From positions 66,662,180-66,726,179 of the forward strand of contig NC_086380.1 of assembly GCF_036588685.1 (NCBI RefSeq): DNA of 64,000 nucleotides, in the 5' to 3' direction. A program made the translations under genes and the position numbers. Below the pieces are notes generated by a model, which made no database searches, was not told the origin of the DNA, and worked only from the letters and a program-made list of their open reading frames with translations. Of the stretch, positions 1-12,000 are shown piece after piece (position 1 is the first letter of the stretch; each line of letters starts with the position of its first letter). The DNA is from Mytilus trossulus (lineage: Eukaryota; Mollusca; Bivalvia; Mytilida; Mytilidae).

Positions 1-546
1 AGCATTTGGTCAAGAAATTGGAGCAAAACAATTCAACAATATCCATGAACATGATGAACTCTGATAATTATGTGTTTACATGTATATAGCATTAGGTCAA
101 ATAAAAATATGTGTGGTTCCAGTCACATACTTTTGAAAAAAGGGTTGATAGGTAGGCAAACTTTTTTTTATTTTTTTTATTTCGGATTGTCAAAATCCGG
201 AAAAAAATCGTGTGTTTACTGAAATTGTTTCTGGTATTACACATGTCAATACCAGAAGTCAGACATTTTAAAAGTGTTTGATTGCAAAATAAAGACAGTC
301 ATTTACGTTTTTCATTAATTTTGTTGCATTTTGACAACAAATTGTTATGAATTCTTGCATTTTATCAATAACAGATACTTCTGATGGAAATTCAGATGAC
401 AGAAATCTACAAATTTTACATTATTTTAAATAATCCTCAAAATTTGAATGTTTGAAATTTATTATTCAGAAATGAAGAAAAAAATTCTAGGGTCGGTCGG
501 GTTACTGGAACCACACATATATTTTTATTTGGCCTTACAAGGTTAC

Positions 547-3182
547 CTGTTTTTCTCCAATTTGTTGTGAACTTCTCTTGTTCCAGCCCTAAAATAATAA
601 AATAATAAGTTAAAATATATATGCAACAGGAGTTAGTTTGGAGTGCTAATTATAAGAAACCAGGTTGAACTTGATCTTATAATGTCAAATGAATGTGTTT
701 TTCATTTGCCAATGCTTTTATGTGCATTCTACTAATTACGTCATACATTGTATATTATGTATATCATGTACAGGGATGTATCATTTGTATTACATTCTAA
801 ATAATTTATGATTTTCATAATGGATAAAAACAAACAGAATTTACATGGTCTTGTATGCTCACAGGAAGGTTCATTTTAAATTTTAGAAAGCCTTGATTTA
901 CAGTTCTAAAGAAAAATGTGACTAAATTTTACACATGGCAATTTTGTGTGAAGAATATATATAAAATGTTCTTTAATCAATGAATTGGAGAGTTATGATG
1001 TCAAACAGTATTAAGCATGCTCACATACAATATGCATTAATCTAATGAAATTCTCAAGAAAAAGTTGCTAAGAAAAGTTAAACCAAAAATACATGGGACA
1101 GAAGGACATAACTATACAATAATATACAAAAAAACAGACAGAAAGTAACAAATAATAGCTTTCGAAATTGTTTTAAAATCTAGAACTAAGTTCTTTTTAT
1201 TCAGTTGCTGAAATTGTTTTCAAGTACGGTACCGTATTGATCATGTTGATGGAAGAAGATTTTCAAAAATTGTATAAATCATGCAAAGGATACCGTTACA
1301 TTTTTAGAAACCATGAAGCCATTAAATACAAATGAACTGAGCCATTTTTACTGGTTTTTTTTTACAATATTTGTTCATTATTGATTTTTTTTAATTAAAT
1401 TTAGTTTAAAAGGTGTTGATAAAAAAAAAAGTTCAAGAACAAAAACAAAAATTGTTCTTAGATGATAAGCATGATAAGTGTTTTCTTCTTCAAATTGTTG
1501 GAAGAAATTTTTTTTTTTTATTTTCAAAAAGGTTCAAGGATTGGACATCTAGTTTAGAGAAGAATTTGTAAAAGTTCTCTCATGTATCATTTATTATTAT
1601 TATCATCGTGTAATGTGTTTTCGTACTAATAACAATTTTCACTGCTTACGGTTTTTACTGTTGAGTTTTTATTTAAGTGTTTACTCAAATTTAAAAAGCA
1701 TGTCCTGTAGATTGATTTTAGGTATCTAGTTTTTTTGTCAATGATTTCTACGATTTTTTACTGTTTCCGATTATTTTGCGATTTTTGTATGTCAAAAAAA
1801 CGGCGTCATATGTTTTCGTATGAAATAAAAATTGGATCAGTACACGGAGAGGAAATGACTACAAAATCCGGAAATAATTTTTTTCTAAAGTCGTGGTTCT
1901 GGTGATCGCTTGAATCATAAAAAAAGTTATTATATACTTTTCAGTACTGAAAATTACTAGTAAATAGTGTAAGTTTGGTGTTTCGTGTGATGAAATTTTT
2001 AGATTTTGATTAATTTCAGATTGGCACCTGGTTTGTACAAAATACATTATTTTTTCTAAAATAAAATGCAGTTTTCAAAATTTATGATTAAATGTAAAAA
2101 GTTAAGACTGTTTTCATCTTCATGTATCAAGGATGTATAAAACAAAATTGTCAATGAAATATTGAATAGTTAGATTTTGAACAACCATTTTATATAAGAA
2201 CCCTGCTAATTTTAACTCGATGGTTTGTAATTAAAACGGCCAAAAAACACATGACAGTCATATGTCTTGAAGATCCCGTGTCTGACTTGCAAAAAACATA
2301 TCTGGACTTTATTTTAACCCTTCAGAATTTTTTTCCACAACTATTCTAGTGATGCGTATTTTTGACATTAAATAAAAATGGCTAAATAGGTCAGTTTTAT
2401 TTAATTTGTTCTAACGTCTTTAAAAAGCGACATTGAATATGTTTTAAATATATCAAGTTGTAGTGGTGTTGTTGTTCTAAATATAGAAACAGAAAAACAT
2501 GCCACAATGTACGCGTATGCAGTCGAAACCGACGAGATGTGGTTGATACGAAAACATATGACATACGAAAACATATGACACGACGATATACAAAAGATTT
2601 AATGCACTAAATAATCGTCTATTATTTTGTTTGTAAACAATGACACGCGGCACATAGCACGTGTGTTCAAGGTCGATCAGATCGACAATATTATTAGTGT
2701 GCAAATACACATGTCAAAATATGTCACGTGAACAGACCCTCCGGCTCGCCTTTTTTCTCTTTCATCTCCATCTGCATACTTTCCAGAGTTGCTGGATTCA
2801 GGAGAGTCGTCAGAATCATTCCCAACTCGTGATGAATATCCGTGTGGGTCCTCTGATGTACTATCACCTTCAATAAATAAAAAAAAATCCAAGCGTCGAG
2901 TGATCATGCTCATAAATATATGCAAATTAGGTAGCGACCAGGAACCGTCAAAAATTCAAGATGGATATCTTCCTTATAACACAAAAATTGAAGCGTAGAT
3001 TATCTATTGCATGACTGAATATTGTACATACTTTAATAAAATTGTAAGTTCAAACGACAAAATGTAGTTTTCGTGTTCATATAAGGCAATTTCTGCAGCC
3101 ATGTGCTTTGCTTACCACGTGTTTTTGGCTTGTTACGCCATTCTAGATATTCCGCAGCTTCCAACAAAGTTTCCAAACTCAT
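547..3182 (-). CDS. MNT: MNT-like bHLH-zip repressor, 5' part (exons 1-3; remainder left of window)
   Basis: Three exons join in phase on the minus strand. Exon 1 (3182-3116, 22 codons + 1 base, donor GTAAGC) starts MSLETLLEAAEYLEW, the SIN3-interaction helix typical of MNT and MXD proteins; MSxETLLEAAxxLEW is closest to MNT. Exon 2 (2867-2738) is a Ser/Asp/Glu-rich linker ending REKRRAGG. Exon 3 (588-547, 42 nt, donor GTAACC) encodes AGTREVHNKLEKNR, the start of the DNA-binding basic region, matching the MNT basic region very closely. The helix-loop-helix and zipper exons should lie below position 1; I see none in 1-540. An in-frame TAG 8 codons upstream supports this ATG. By family, MNT pairs with MAX on CACGTG and recruits SIN3 to repress MYC targets in the nucleus. 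The linker between SID and basic region is very short (about 50 residues) compared with vertebrate MNT. The exon 2 donor (GTCTGT) is weak, so that junction is the least certain. Confidence 0.88.
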
Positions 3183-3216
3183 CGCCAGAACCGAAGCCCT
3201 CTTCTATAGATGTCAT
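3133..3216 (-). other. Out-of-frame upstream ORF overlapping the MNT start codon
   Basis: An ATG at 3216-3214 lies 34 nt upstream of the MNT ATG (3182-3180) and opens a 27-codon frame that runs over the MNT start and stops at 3135-3133. If the transcript begins upstream of 3216, this overlapping frame could reduce MNT translation. The transcription start is not known. Confidence 0.4.
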
Positions 3217-3834
3217 TAATTGTTTATCATCCGAAATACTCATATATCCATGAGGACACACTATGTGTCCTCAAATATTTGATTGAATTTTTACAAATAT
3301 TAAAAGAACATGGCGGGCGGCGGTACCAAAACACTTGCTGCCGTGCAAAATATTACAACACCACGTGGATTTTGATTGGCATCTGTCATCCTTGTCCAAT
3401 GATATTTTAGCATTTTGACGTCATACACAAACTTCAGAATCACATGTTTTGTTTTGGCTGTTCCATTTATTTAGTTCAACAAGTAGATTTGCCTTTTCTA
3501 GACTTATCTATAATTTTTTATTGTCGAATTACTTTTGAAGATATTCCATTTATGTATTTTTATTGATATTATAGCATTATGTTGGAAATAAATGCCAAGT
3601 TTTTACAAACTTCGATGGCATTTCCACGTTTACTTTAGAAGTGGGCGGTTCCCCTTGGTGATTATAGAAGCCATGTGGAATAGAAATCACGTGATATATT
3701 ACCTTTCAAAATGGGTTCCGGAAGTTGTGACGTTTGATGCTCCAGATTTGACAACATTTTGACAAGTTGTTGCTGCTGAAACTGGAGATATGATGTCGTG
3801 AATTTACAGTTGATCATAAACTGTTATATATTTG
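3183..3834. promoter_or_regulatory. Probable bidirectional MNT/TMEM248 promoter and TMEM248 5' UTR exon
   Basis: MNT reads left from 3182; TMEM248 coding begins at 6030 after an acceptor at 6011-6012, so TMEM248 needs an upstream non-coding exon. The best candidate ends at the GTAAAT donor near 3835. Just before it are a CCGGAAGT ETS-type motif (3718-3725) followed by TGACG, and CACGTG E-boxes at 3362-3367 and 3688-3693. No clear TATA box is placed. The exact start sites and 5' exon boundaries are inferred. Confidence 0.45.
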
Positions 3835-6029
3835 GTAAATGTTTAATGAGTTTTTATTGACTCTTGTCTTTGCAGATTATTCTGTCAGTGGAAGAACTAC
3901 TCATCACATGGAGTCATGCATGCTAAATAATTTAATTTTGATGCAGTGTTTAATTTTAATTCTCTGATTTGGCATGTCAGAACTACAGACTAAGAAGTTA
4001 TCATATAGCAATTCGAAATATAAGCTGCAAAATATATTGCACACGTACAATTGAAAAGGTTAACAAAAAGCCTTGATAGTGTCAGGGAGTCTTTAATTTC
4101 TAATGTAAAAAAACATTTTTTTTCCTCAGGATTTTGTGAATTATTAAAAGTAAATAGATAATAAAAAAATCATGCCTGGATAAGAACATTGGTAGGAGTG
4201 ATGCTAATGAAACTTGTACTAATCACAGGCTAGATGATTGCATATATTTTATTACTATCAGGTGGACAGATCTTCTTGTGCCTGTTGTCTGCTTTTACCA
4301 TGTCTGATTAAATTATTCATGATTTTTCCTTTCACTCTGTTTTAAAGATAAAATAAATGCGAAAAGTGTGCAATACTTCAGATGATCAGTTCCAATGTAT
4401 AGTCCCTTTTACTGTGTCTGATTTCAATCTACTCACTAAAGTAATGTGATAACGTCAGAAATATAAACATGGAGACATAGGAAGATGTGGTAAGAGTGTC
4501 AATGAGTTAACTCTCTGAAACATCCAAGTCGCAATTTATAAAGTAAACCATTATTATACACATATTTCACCAACTGTTGGTTTATATCATGAGGCAAAAG
4601 GGTTCAAACTAGAAGAATATGGTAATCTTTTTAAATCATTTCACTTGCTTATTTCACCCTTAGGAAAACAAGCAAAATTTCTCATATTTGACTTATTTTA
4701 AAATCTCCACATTCAAATAAGTATCCCAGATATTGTTTTATGAATTTTATTGAAACCGAACTGTTGATCTGAAGAAATTGACTAATATGACCATGGTTAC
4801 ATTATAAAAAAAAAATACAATCAAAAACATTTAAAAAGAACAACTGTGTAAATCAGAATCCTTTAAACATGATAAAGTAAATTACTAAGTCAAATCTACA
4901 TCAATTTAATTTGATACCTCCAACATACTCAATATTTATTTCAGCACCCATGGTTAACATGATGTTTTACAAATGATATGCTTCTATTTTCTTTCCTATT
5001 TTTCACTCATGCCCAAACATCTATGAAACATCAAAAGTTTATGTCATCTTCTGACTTCACCAACCTTTTATCAAATGCTAAATGCAATCAAACAGCTTCC
5101 AGAATGTTGGTTAATTAAAATGTTTATTATAACTGATGAAATAATACACATAAACCATTTATCAAGGTAATGAAGGTGTGAAAATTAAATCACATGAACA
5201 TGATGATTAAATCAACTGATTAATCTGTTTATTACACTATGTTATATCTAGGGATTTGTTATTTTAAGATTAATTACATATGATTAAATCAATTAGTTAA
5301 TCTTTTTATTACAACAAGAAATTGCTAATACATATATAATTGACAAACAAAACACAAGCTATGTCCCTGCAATTATAAAAAAATCCTTGAAATACACATT
5401 TTCTTTCCCCACACAAAATTATAGTTTTAGTAAATATTTTTTTGTAAATTTAGAAAAAGCTACATACAAATATCAGGAACAGTTAATATATATGTTCCTG
5501 AAGATATGTAGCACTAACAGTTATCAAATTTGAATATCTTATTATTGCCATACTCAAGAGTCACATTATTCTCATTAAATAGTGATACAAACACAAATGC
5601 AGGTAAAAATTGGTAGATCATTGTGTTAATTAAAATAAAAAGAGTCATCGGGGAAACATAGCCTTTAATTCTTATCAAGTTATTTTTCCCCATCAATGGG
5701 GATACATATAGATTCTACCACTGCATCAAGTGTAATAGGATATTTATCCACTCAAGACAGTTAAATTATCAAATTTAAAACGTGAGGCTGTTGAGAGTTA
5801 TTTCCCTTTGTTTCCTTATGTTTGAGGGGAACTGGTAATTTTCTTATTTGACTTTCCAATTTAAACATCAATATATGATCAATACTGAATCATTTTGATG
5901 AAATGCACAATAATAAGGTGATAAACATTTACATGAGTGACATCGAGTCTGGGACCAAGATTTTTATGATTTTCTTACTGGATATTTAAATAATTATTCC
6001 TGTTTTTTTCAGGAGATTTGGCTGACAAA

Positions 6030-9000
6030 ATGACATTATGGGAAAATCTGAAAGGATTTGCCAGCAGCCGTCCTCCACTGGTGATGTTCATGGTCTGTCT
6101 GGGAGCCTTTGCCATAGCTTTGATTTCACTGTCTTATTATTTTAAATCTAATGACCTCTACAATCCAGATTTAACTGAGGTAAGTACATCGGGGGCGGAT
6201 CCACCCATTTCAAAAAGGGGGGGGAGGGGTTCCTAACCCAGGACAAAGGGGGGGGGGGGGGGGGGGTCCAACTACATGTCCCCATTCAGATGCATTGATT
6301 GTCCCAAAAAAAGGGGGGTCAGGACCCCCTCCGGATCCCCACCTGTACATTGATCATGAACAAGTGGACAGTTTTTAGGGAGGATCACAAACATAGAGTA
6401 CAATAAATGATATTTTTCTACAAATATAAATATATGGTTTCTGTTCAATATTTTTCTCATTGGCAATAACACTCCATCTCTTCCATTTATTAGTCCCCCA
6501 CTGACTTTGTTCCAAAATTGTGTATGGTTTGTTTGAAAGCATAAAAAAAGGATGTTAAATTAAATCTAACATGTCTACGATTTAAATCCAAATGGATTAT
6601 TTTTTATACGACCGCAAATTTTGAAAAATTTTTCGTCGTATATTGCTATCACGTTGGCGTCGTCGTCGTCGTCCGAATACTTTTAGTTTTCGTACTCTAA
6701 CTTGAGTAAAAGTGAATATAAATCTATAAAATTTTATCACAAGGTTTATGACCACAAAAGGAAGGTTGGTATTGATTTTGGGAGTTTTGGTCCCAACATT
6801 TTAGGAATTAGGGGCCAAAAAGGGCCCAAATAAGCATTTTCTTGGTTTTCGCACTATAACTTTAGTTTAAGTTAATAGAAATCTATGAAATTTTGACACA
6901 AGGTTTATGACCAAAAAAGAAAGGTTGGTATTGATTTTGCGAGTTTTGGTTTCAATAGTGTAGGAATTAGGGGCCAAAAAGGGACCCAAATAAGCATTTT
7001 TCTTGGTTTTCGCACCATTACTTTAGTATAAGTAAATAGAAATCTATGAAATTTAAACACAAGGTTTATAACCATAAAAGGAAGGTTGGTAATGATTTTG
7101 GGAGTTTTGGTCCCAACAGTTTAGGAATAAGGGGCCCAAAGGGTCCAAAATTAAACTTTGTTTGATTTCATCAAAATTGAATAATTGGGGTTCTTTGATA
7201 TGCCGAATCTAACTGTGTATGTAGATTTTTAACTTTTGGTCCCGTTTTCAAATTGGTCTACTACATTAAGGTCCAAAGGGTCCAAAATTAAACTTCGTTT
7301 GATTTTGACAAAAAATTAATCGGTTGGGTTCTTTGATATGCTGAATCTAAAAATGTACTTAGATTCTTGATTATCGGCCCAGTTTTCAAGTTGGTCCAAA
7401 TCGGGTCCAAAATTAAACTTTGTTTGATTTTATCAAAAATTGAATAAATGGGGTTCTTTGATATGCCAAATCTAACTGTGTATGTAGATTCCTCATTTTT
7501 GGTCTTGTTTTCAAATTGGTCTACATTAAAGTCCAAAGGGTCCAAAATTAAACTTAGTTTGATTTTAACAAAAATTGAAATCTTGGGGTTCTTTGATATG
7601 CTGAATCCAAACATGTACTTAGATTTTTGATTCTGGGCCCAGTTTTCAAGTTGGTCCAAATCAGGATCTAAAATTATTATATTAAGTTTTGTGCAATAGC
7701 AAGTCTTTTCAATTGCACAGTATTGCGCAATGGCAAGAAATATCTTATTGCAAAATATTGTGAAATAGCAATTTTGTTTTTAATTAGAGTTATCTTTCTT
7801 TGTCCAGAATAGTAAGCAAGAAATATCTAATTGTAAGAATTTTTTTTATTTGGAGTTATCTTTCTTTGTTCAGAATCAACTTAAATCTTTGTTATATATA
7901 CAATATACAATGTATATTCACTTTTTACTACCAACTGATAAATTAAAATAATCTTTACCATTCAGTGATAACAAGCAGTTTTTTTACATCTTAATATTTT
8001 ATGATGTATTTAAATGAGTAGTAATTGTTGCAAACTCCATTAGAAATTTTAATTGAGATTAGTTTTGGAATAAGGGAAAGGGGGATGTGATTAAAAAAAT
8101 TGGGTTCAATTTTCTCATTTGAAATTTCATAAAATGAAAATTTCTTCAAACATTTTTTTGAGAGGAATAATATTCAACAGCATAGTGAATTGCTCTAAGA
8201 GAAAACAAAAATTTTAATTTCATTAGAACACATTCATTCTGTGTCAGAAACCTATGCTGTGTCAACTATTTAATCACAATCCAAATTTAGAGCTGAATCC
8301 AGCTTGAATGTTGTGTCCATACTTGCCCCAACCGTTCAGGGTTCAACCTCTGCGGTCGTATAAAGCTATGCCCTGCGGAGCATCTGGTTTGTTGTTGTCA
8401 TGAAATTTAAAGAATCTCTTGAGTATAAACTGTTATTGAACCATGAAAATTAAATGACGAATATATTATGGCACTTTAGAAAACAAAAATACAAGGCAGG
8501 CCTTTAAGACAGACAGGACAGGCCTACCTTTATGAATGTTCATTATTTTCTTTGAATAAAAAAGCTATACTGTACTACATACTTGAGTTGTTAATATTGT
8601 TGATTTTAAATGATTTATTATTTTTCAGGAATGGCAGGCATTTTTAGAGAATTTTGCTGAAGTTGACTTTTGTATTACTAATAATGATTCTGACATACAG
8701 ATAGGAGATTTTGAACCTCCATTGAGATTACACCATATATACTCAAAGTTAAGACCAACGTCACATTTCTCTAGACCCACAAATGATGAAGTTGTGTAAG
8801 TTAACATGGTTAAGAATTGTGCTTATCCTGGGATAAACTGATAAAATGTGAAGCCTGCATTAAACGTTAAGGTCTGTCTGGAAACCCTTAAAATAATTAA
8901 AACTTTACTCATGTTACATATTTCTTCATTTGAAACAAAGATGAATTATGCACAATTTTTTGAAAAGTGCCAATTTAACAAAGACTAAAAGGGGGAACAT

Positions 9001-12000
9001 CAATGGTAGTATTACACCTTATAAAGTCACCCAAGGTTAGATGAAACAAAACAGCAGTTTCATACTGACAAATCCTTGACTTATCTTTGTTACAACTCAA
9101 CCCAGTTCAACACAATGAGTTTGTATTTACTGTATAATCATCAAGTATAAAAAAGAAGATGTGGTATGATTGCCTATGAAACAACTCTCCACAACAGACC
9201 GAATGACACAGAAGGGTTATTGAAATTACACGAAATAAACATATACACATGATAAACTTAAACTCTGTTTTTCTACAATACACTTTATTCAATTTAAGGC
9301 AATTATATTTATATTATATGTTAATTATATCATTACAGGAACACATCTATATCAATGTGGGTTGAGATTACTCCTACAAGAGAATTAATCCACATGCCAA
9401 ACAATATAACATTCCTTTACGCATCACTGAATGGCAGTATGGTTGGATTAAGAGGTAACTTACACAGATATTGAAAATAACATTGAGAGATTCGTATGTA
9501 ACACATGTTTCAACAGAGGCCTCAGTGGCAGAGTGGTCTAAGTAGTCACTTCTGTAATCACTAGCCAGTCAACACTGAGGTTGTGAGTTCAAACCCCACT
9601 TCTGCGGGTGCACTCATCTCTAATCTTAATTGACTAGGATTTTCAGTTTTCCTGTGGGCACTCGGGATTCTTCCACCAATAAATACTGGTCGCCACGAAA
9701 TAGCCTAAATGTGGTGCTTAAAAGTGGTGTTAAAACACCAAAACTCAAAATCAAATCATGTTTCAACACTCATTCCAAAAGTTTGATATAATGTGAAATT
9801 GAATGTCATCTTCTAACCGTACACATCCATTGAAATGCTGTGGATTTATTTATTTTTGTGAGTACCTATTTTTGTGGATTGAGGAAAACTTGTGGATTTT
9901 TGATTTTGTGTTTTAGTCAATCTCTGCATACAAAGTCTATATAAAAAAAAATATTTGTTGAAAATTTGTATTTGATGTTTATTCATACTCACAAAACCCA
10001 TGAAAATTAAATGAATAGTCCAGACAATGTTTTTTGGGTTTTGATTTTTGTCTAAAGATTAGTTATTATTACTTTTCAGACTAAAAAACACACTAAAATC
10101 CCTTACATCTTAAAACTATGTTCATTTACATTCATTTGTTACAATGTAATCAATCCCTGTTGTCAAACAGAAAAAAATATAGTTGATCTTTCTTTTCTTT
10201 TCCAAAATATTTGATTCCCTAGGAGAGCGGGACATTAAGTGTAACCCTTTTACATCCATATGTCCATCTGTTCTTATGTACTTCTCAAAATTGGAATTAA
10301 ATGGCATCACTTTTAGTTAAGTTATGTCCCTATATAACATTACATGCAAATGGTGGCATTATCTGTGTCTCATGGACACATTCTCCATTTATCATGTTTA
10401 TTGTACAAACAAATTTTTGAATTCCTTTACAATATTTTCTATTTCAGATCATAAGCTAGAAGACACAATGAATTTGACATTATATCTACCTATTGCTTGG
10501 AATCAAATCCATTGTTTGAAGACAGGAAGGTGTTCAACTGTTAAAGTACTGGCTTGTGTCAACTTCCAGGCTCCTGCCTATTTCTTCCCAAGTGTCAGGT
10601 AATGAAACAAAGAACTCTGTACCTAACCACCTAACCTTAGCTGAAATATGTCCTACAGACATATGTTCACAAAATAATAAAAAAGTAAAATACCGAACTC
10701 CAAGGAAAATACAAACCAGAAAGTCCTTTATCGAAAGACAAAAACCAAAACTCTTAAACAAACAAATAAGATACAACTGTCATATTGCAGACTTGGTACA
10801 GGCATAACTTATGCTGAAAACTGTGCTCTAAACCTGGTTTTATAGCTAGCTAAACCTCTCACTTTTATGGCAGTTGCATAGAATTCCATTATATTGATGT
10901 ATCAATTGTAAAAACATAATTGGAAATTGGGAAGAATTAGGTAAAATTTGTAATACACTCTTTATGAGAAGTGTATAAAAAACACATATTTAAAGATAAC
11001 TGGTCTATAGGCCTGTATGAGTTACTTGAATCTGTTGTTCACCATTAAACAGATATATCTATATAGATAGAAGATGTGGTATGAGTGCTAATAAGACAAC
11101 TCTCCATCCAAGTCATAATTTGTAAAAGTAAAACATTATATGTCAAAGTAAGGTCTCCAACAAGGAGCATTGGCTCGCACTGAACAGCAAGCTGTAAGGG
11201 GGGAGATAGTTTGCTTATGATGTGCTCATGGTGTGGCTGTTAATTAATAATTTAATTTCAAATAATTTCATAATATTTTCTATTTAGGCAACCTGGAGTT
11301 TGTTATGGTATGAACGAATCAGGAGCAGAATATCATAGTAAGATGGTGGCCATTCATAAAAGTAGTCAGGCAGGTGGAAAGAAGGCGTGTCCTGGGAGTC
11401 CACACCTACTTATCAAACATTCCAGAGATCCAAACATCAACATGATGTTGACTCTTGTAAGTGAATTGATAAACAAAATGGAGACAATTTTCTGTCTTAA
11501 TGAGCATTGGGCATGTTGGGAGATTATTTGTGCATGTTCGTCTTATTTGTCACGATACATTTTGTTATTCAGATATACAGATTTGCAGGATTTTTTTGTG
11601 TTTCTTGTACAATTTGTGGGAAAGGTTTTTCTTCTTTACCAAAAAATCCTGATGAGGATCTAAAAAACTGGAAAGGGTTTTATCTTTGTTATGTCATTCG
11701 ACAGAAGGTATTTAAGTATGTTGGTGCTATGATCTAGATAGACCCTCAGACCATTTATATTATCTGTAGTAGTTTCTCAAACTGCAAGGGGTCTAAAACA
11801 TCATAACTCTTCCAGGATTTATTGTTTTGATTTACTATCAAAAACCTTTCATCTTCATGCCATTGGGAACCAGTTTCCTTGGATTGTATGTAACATTGGT
11901 GGTACTTCCTCCTTTTCTGTTGATTTTCTGTTGATACAGGGATCTTATATTTTTTTTCAGTAAAACAAAACGTTCACACATCATGCACATATAGGTATTA

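Noticed and set aside
2661-2998. Plus-strand frames around 2661-2998
   Set aside because: They are antisense shadows of MNT exon 2.
6018-6029. TTG start four codons upstream of the TMEM248 ATG
   Set aside because: It only extends the frame; the ATG at 6030 is the family start and a eukaryotic gene would use it.
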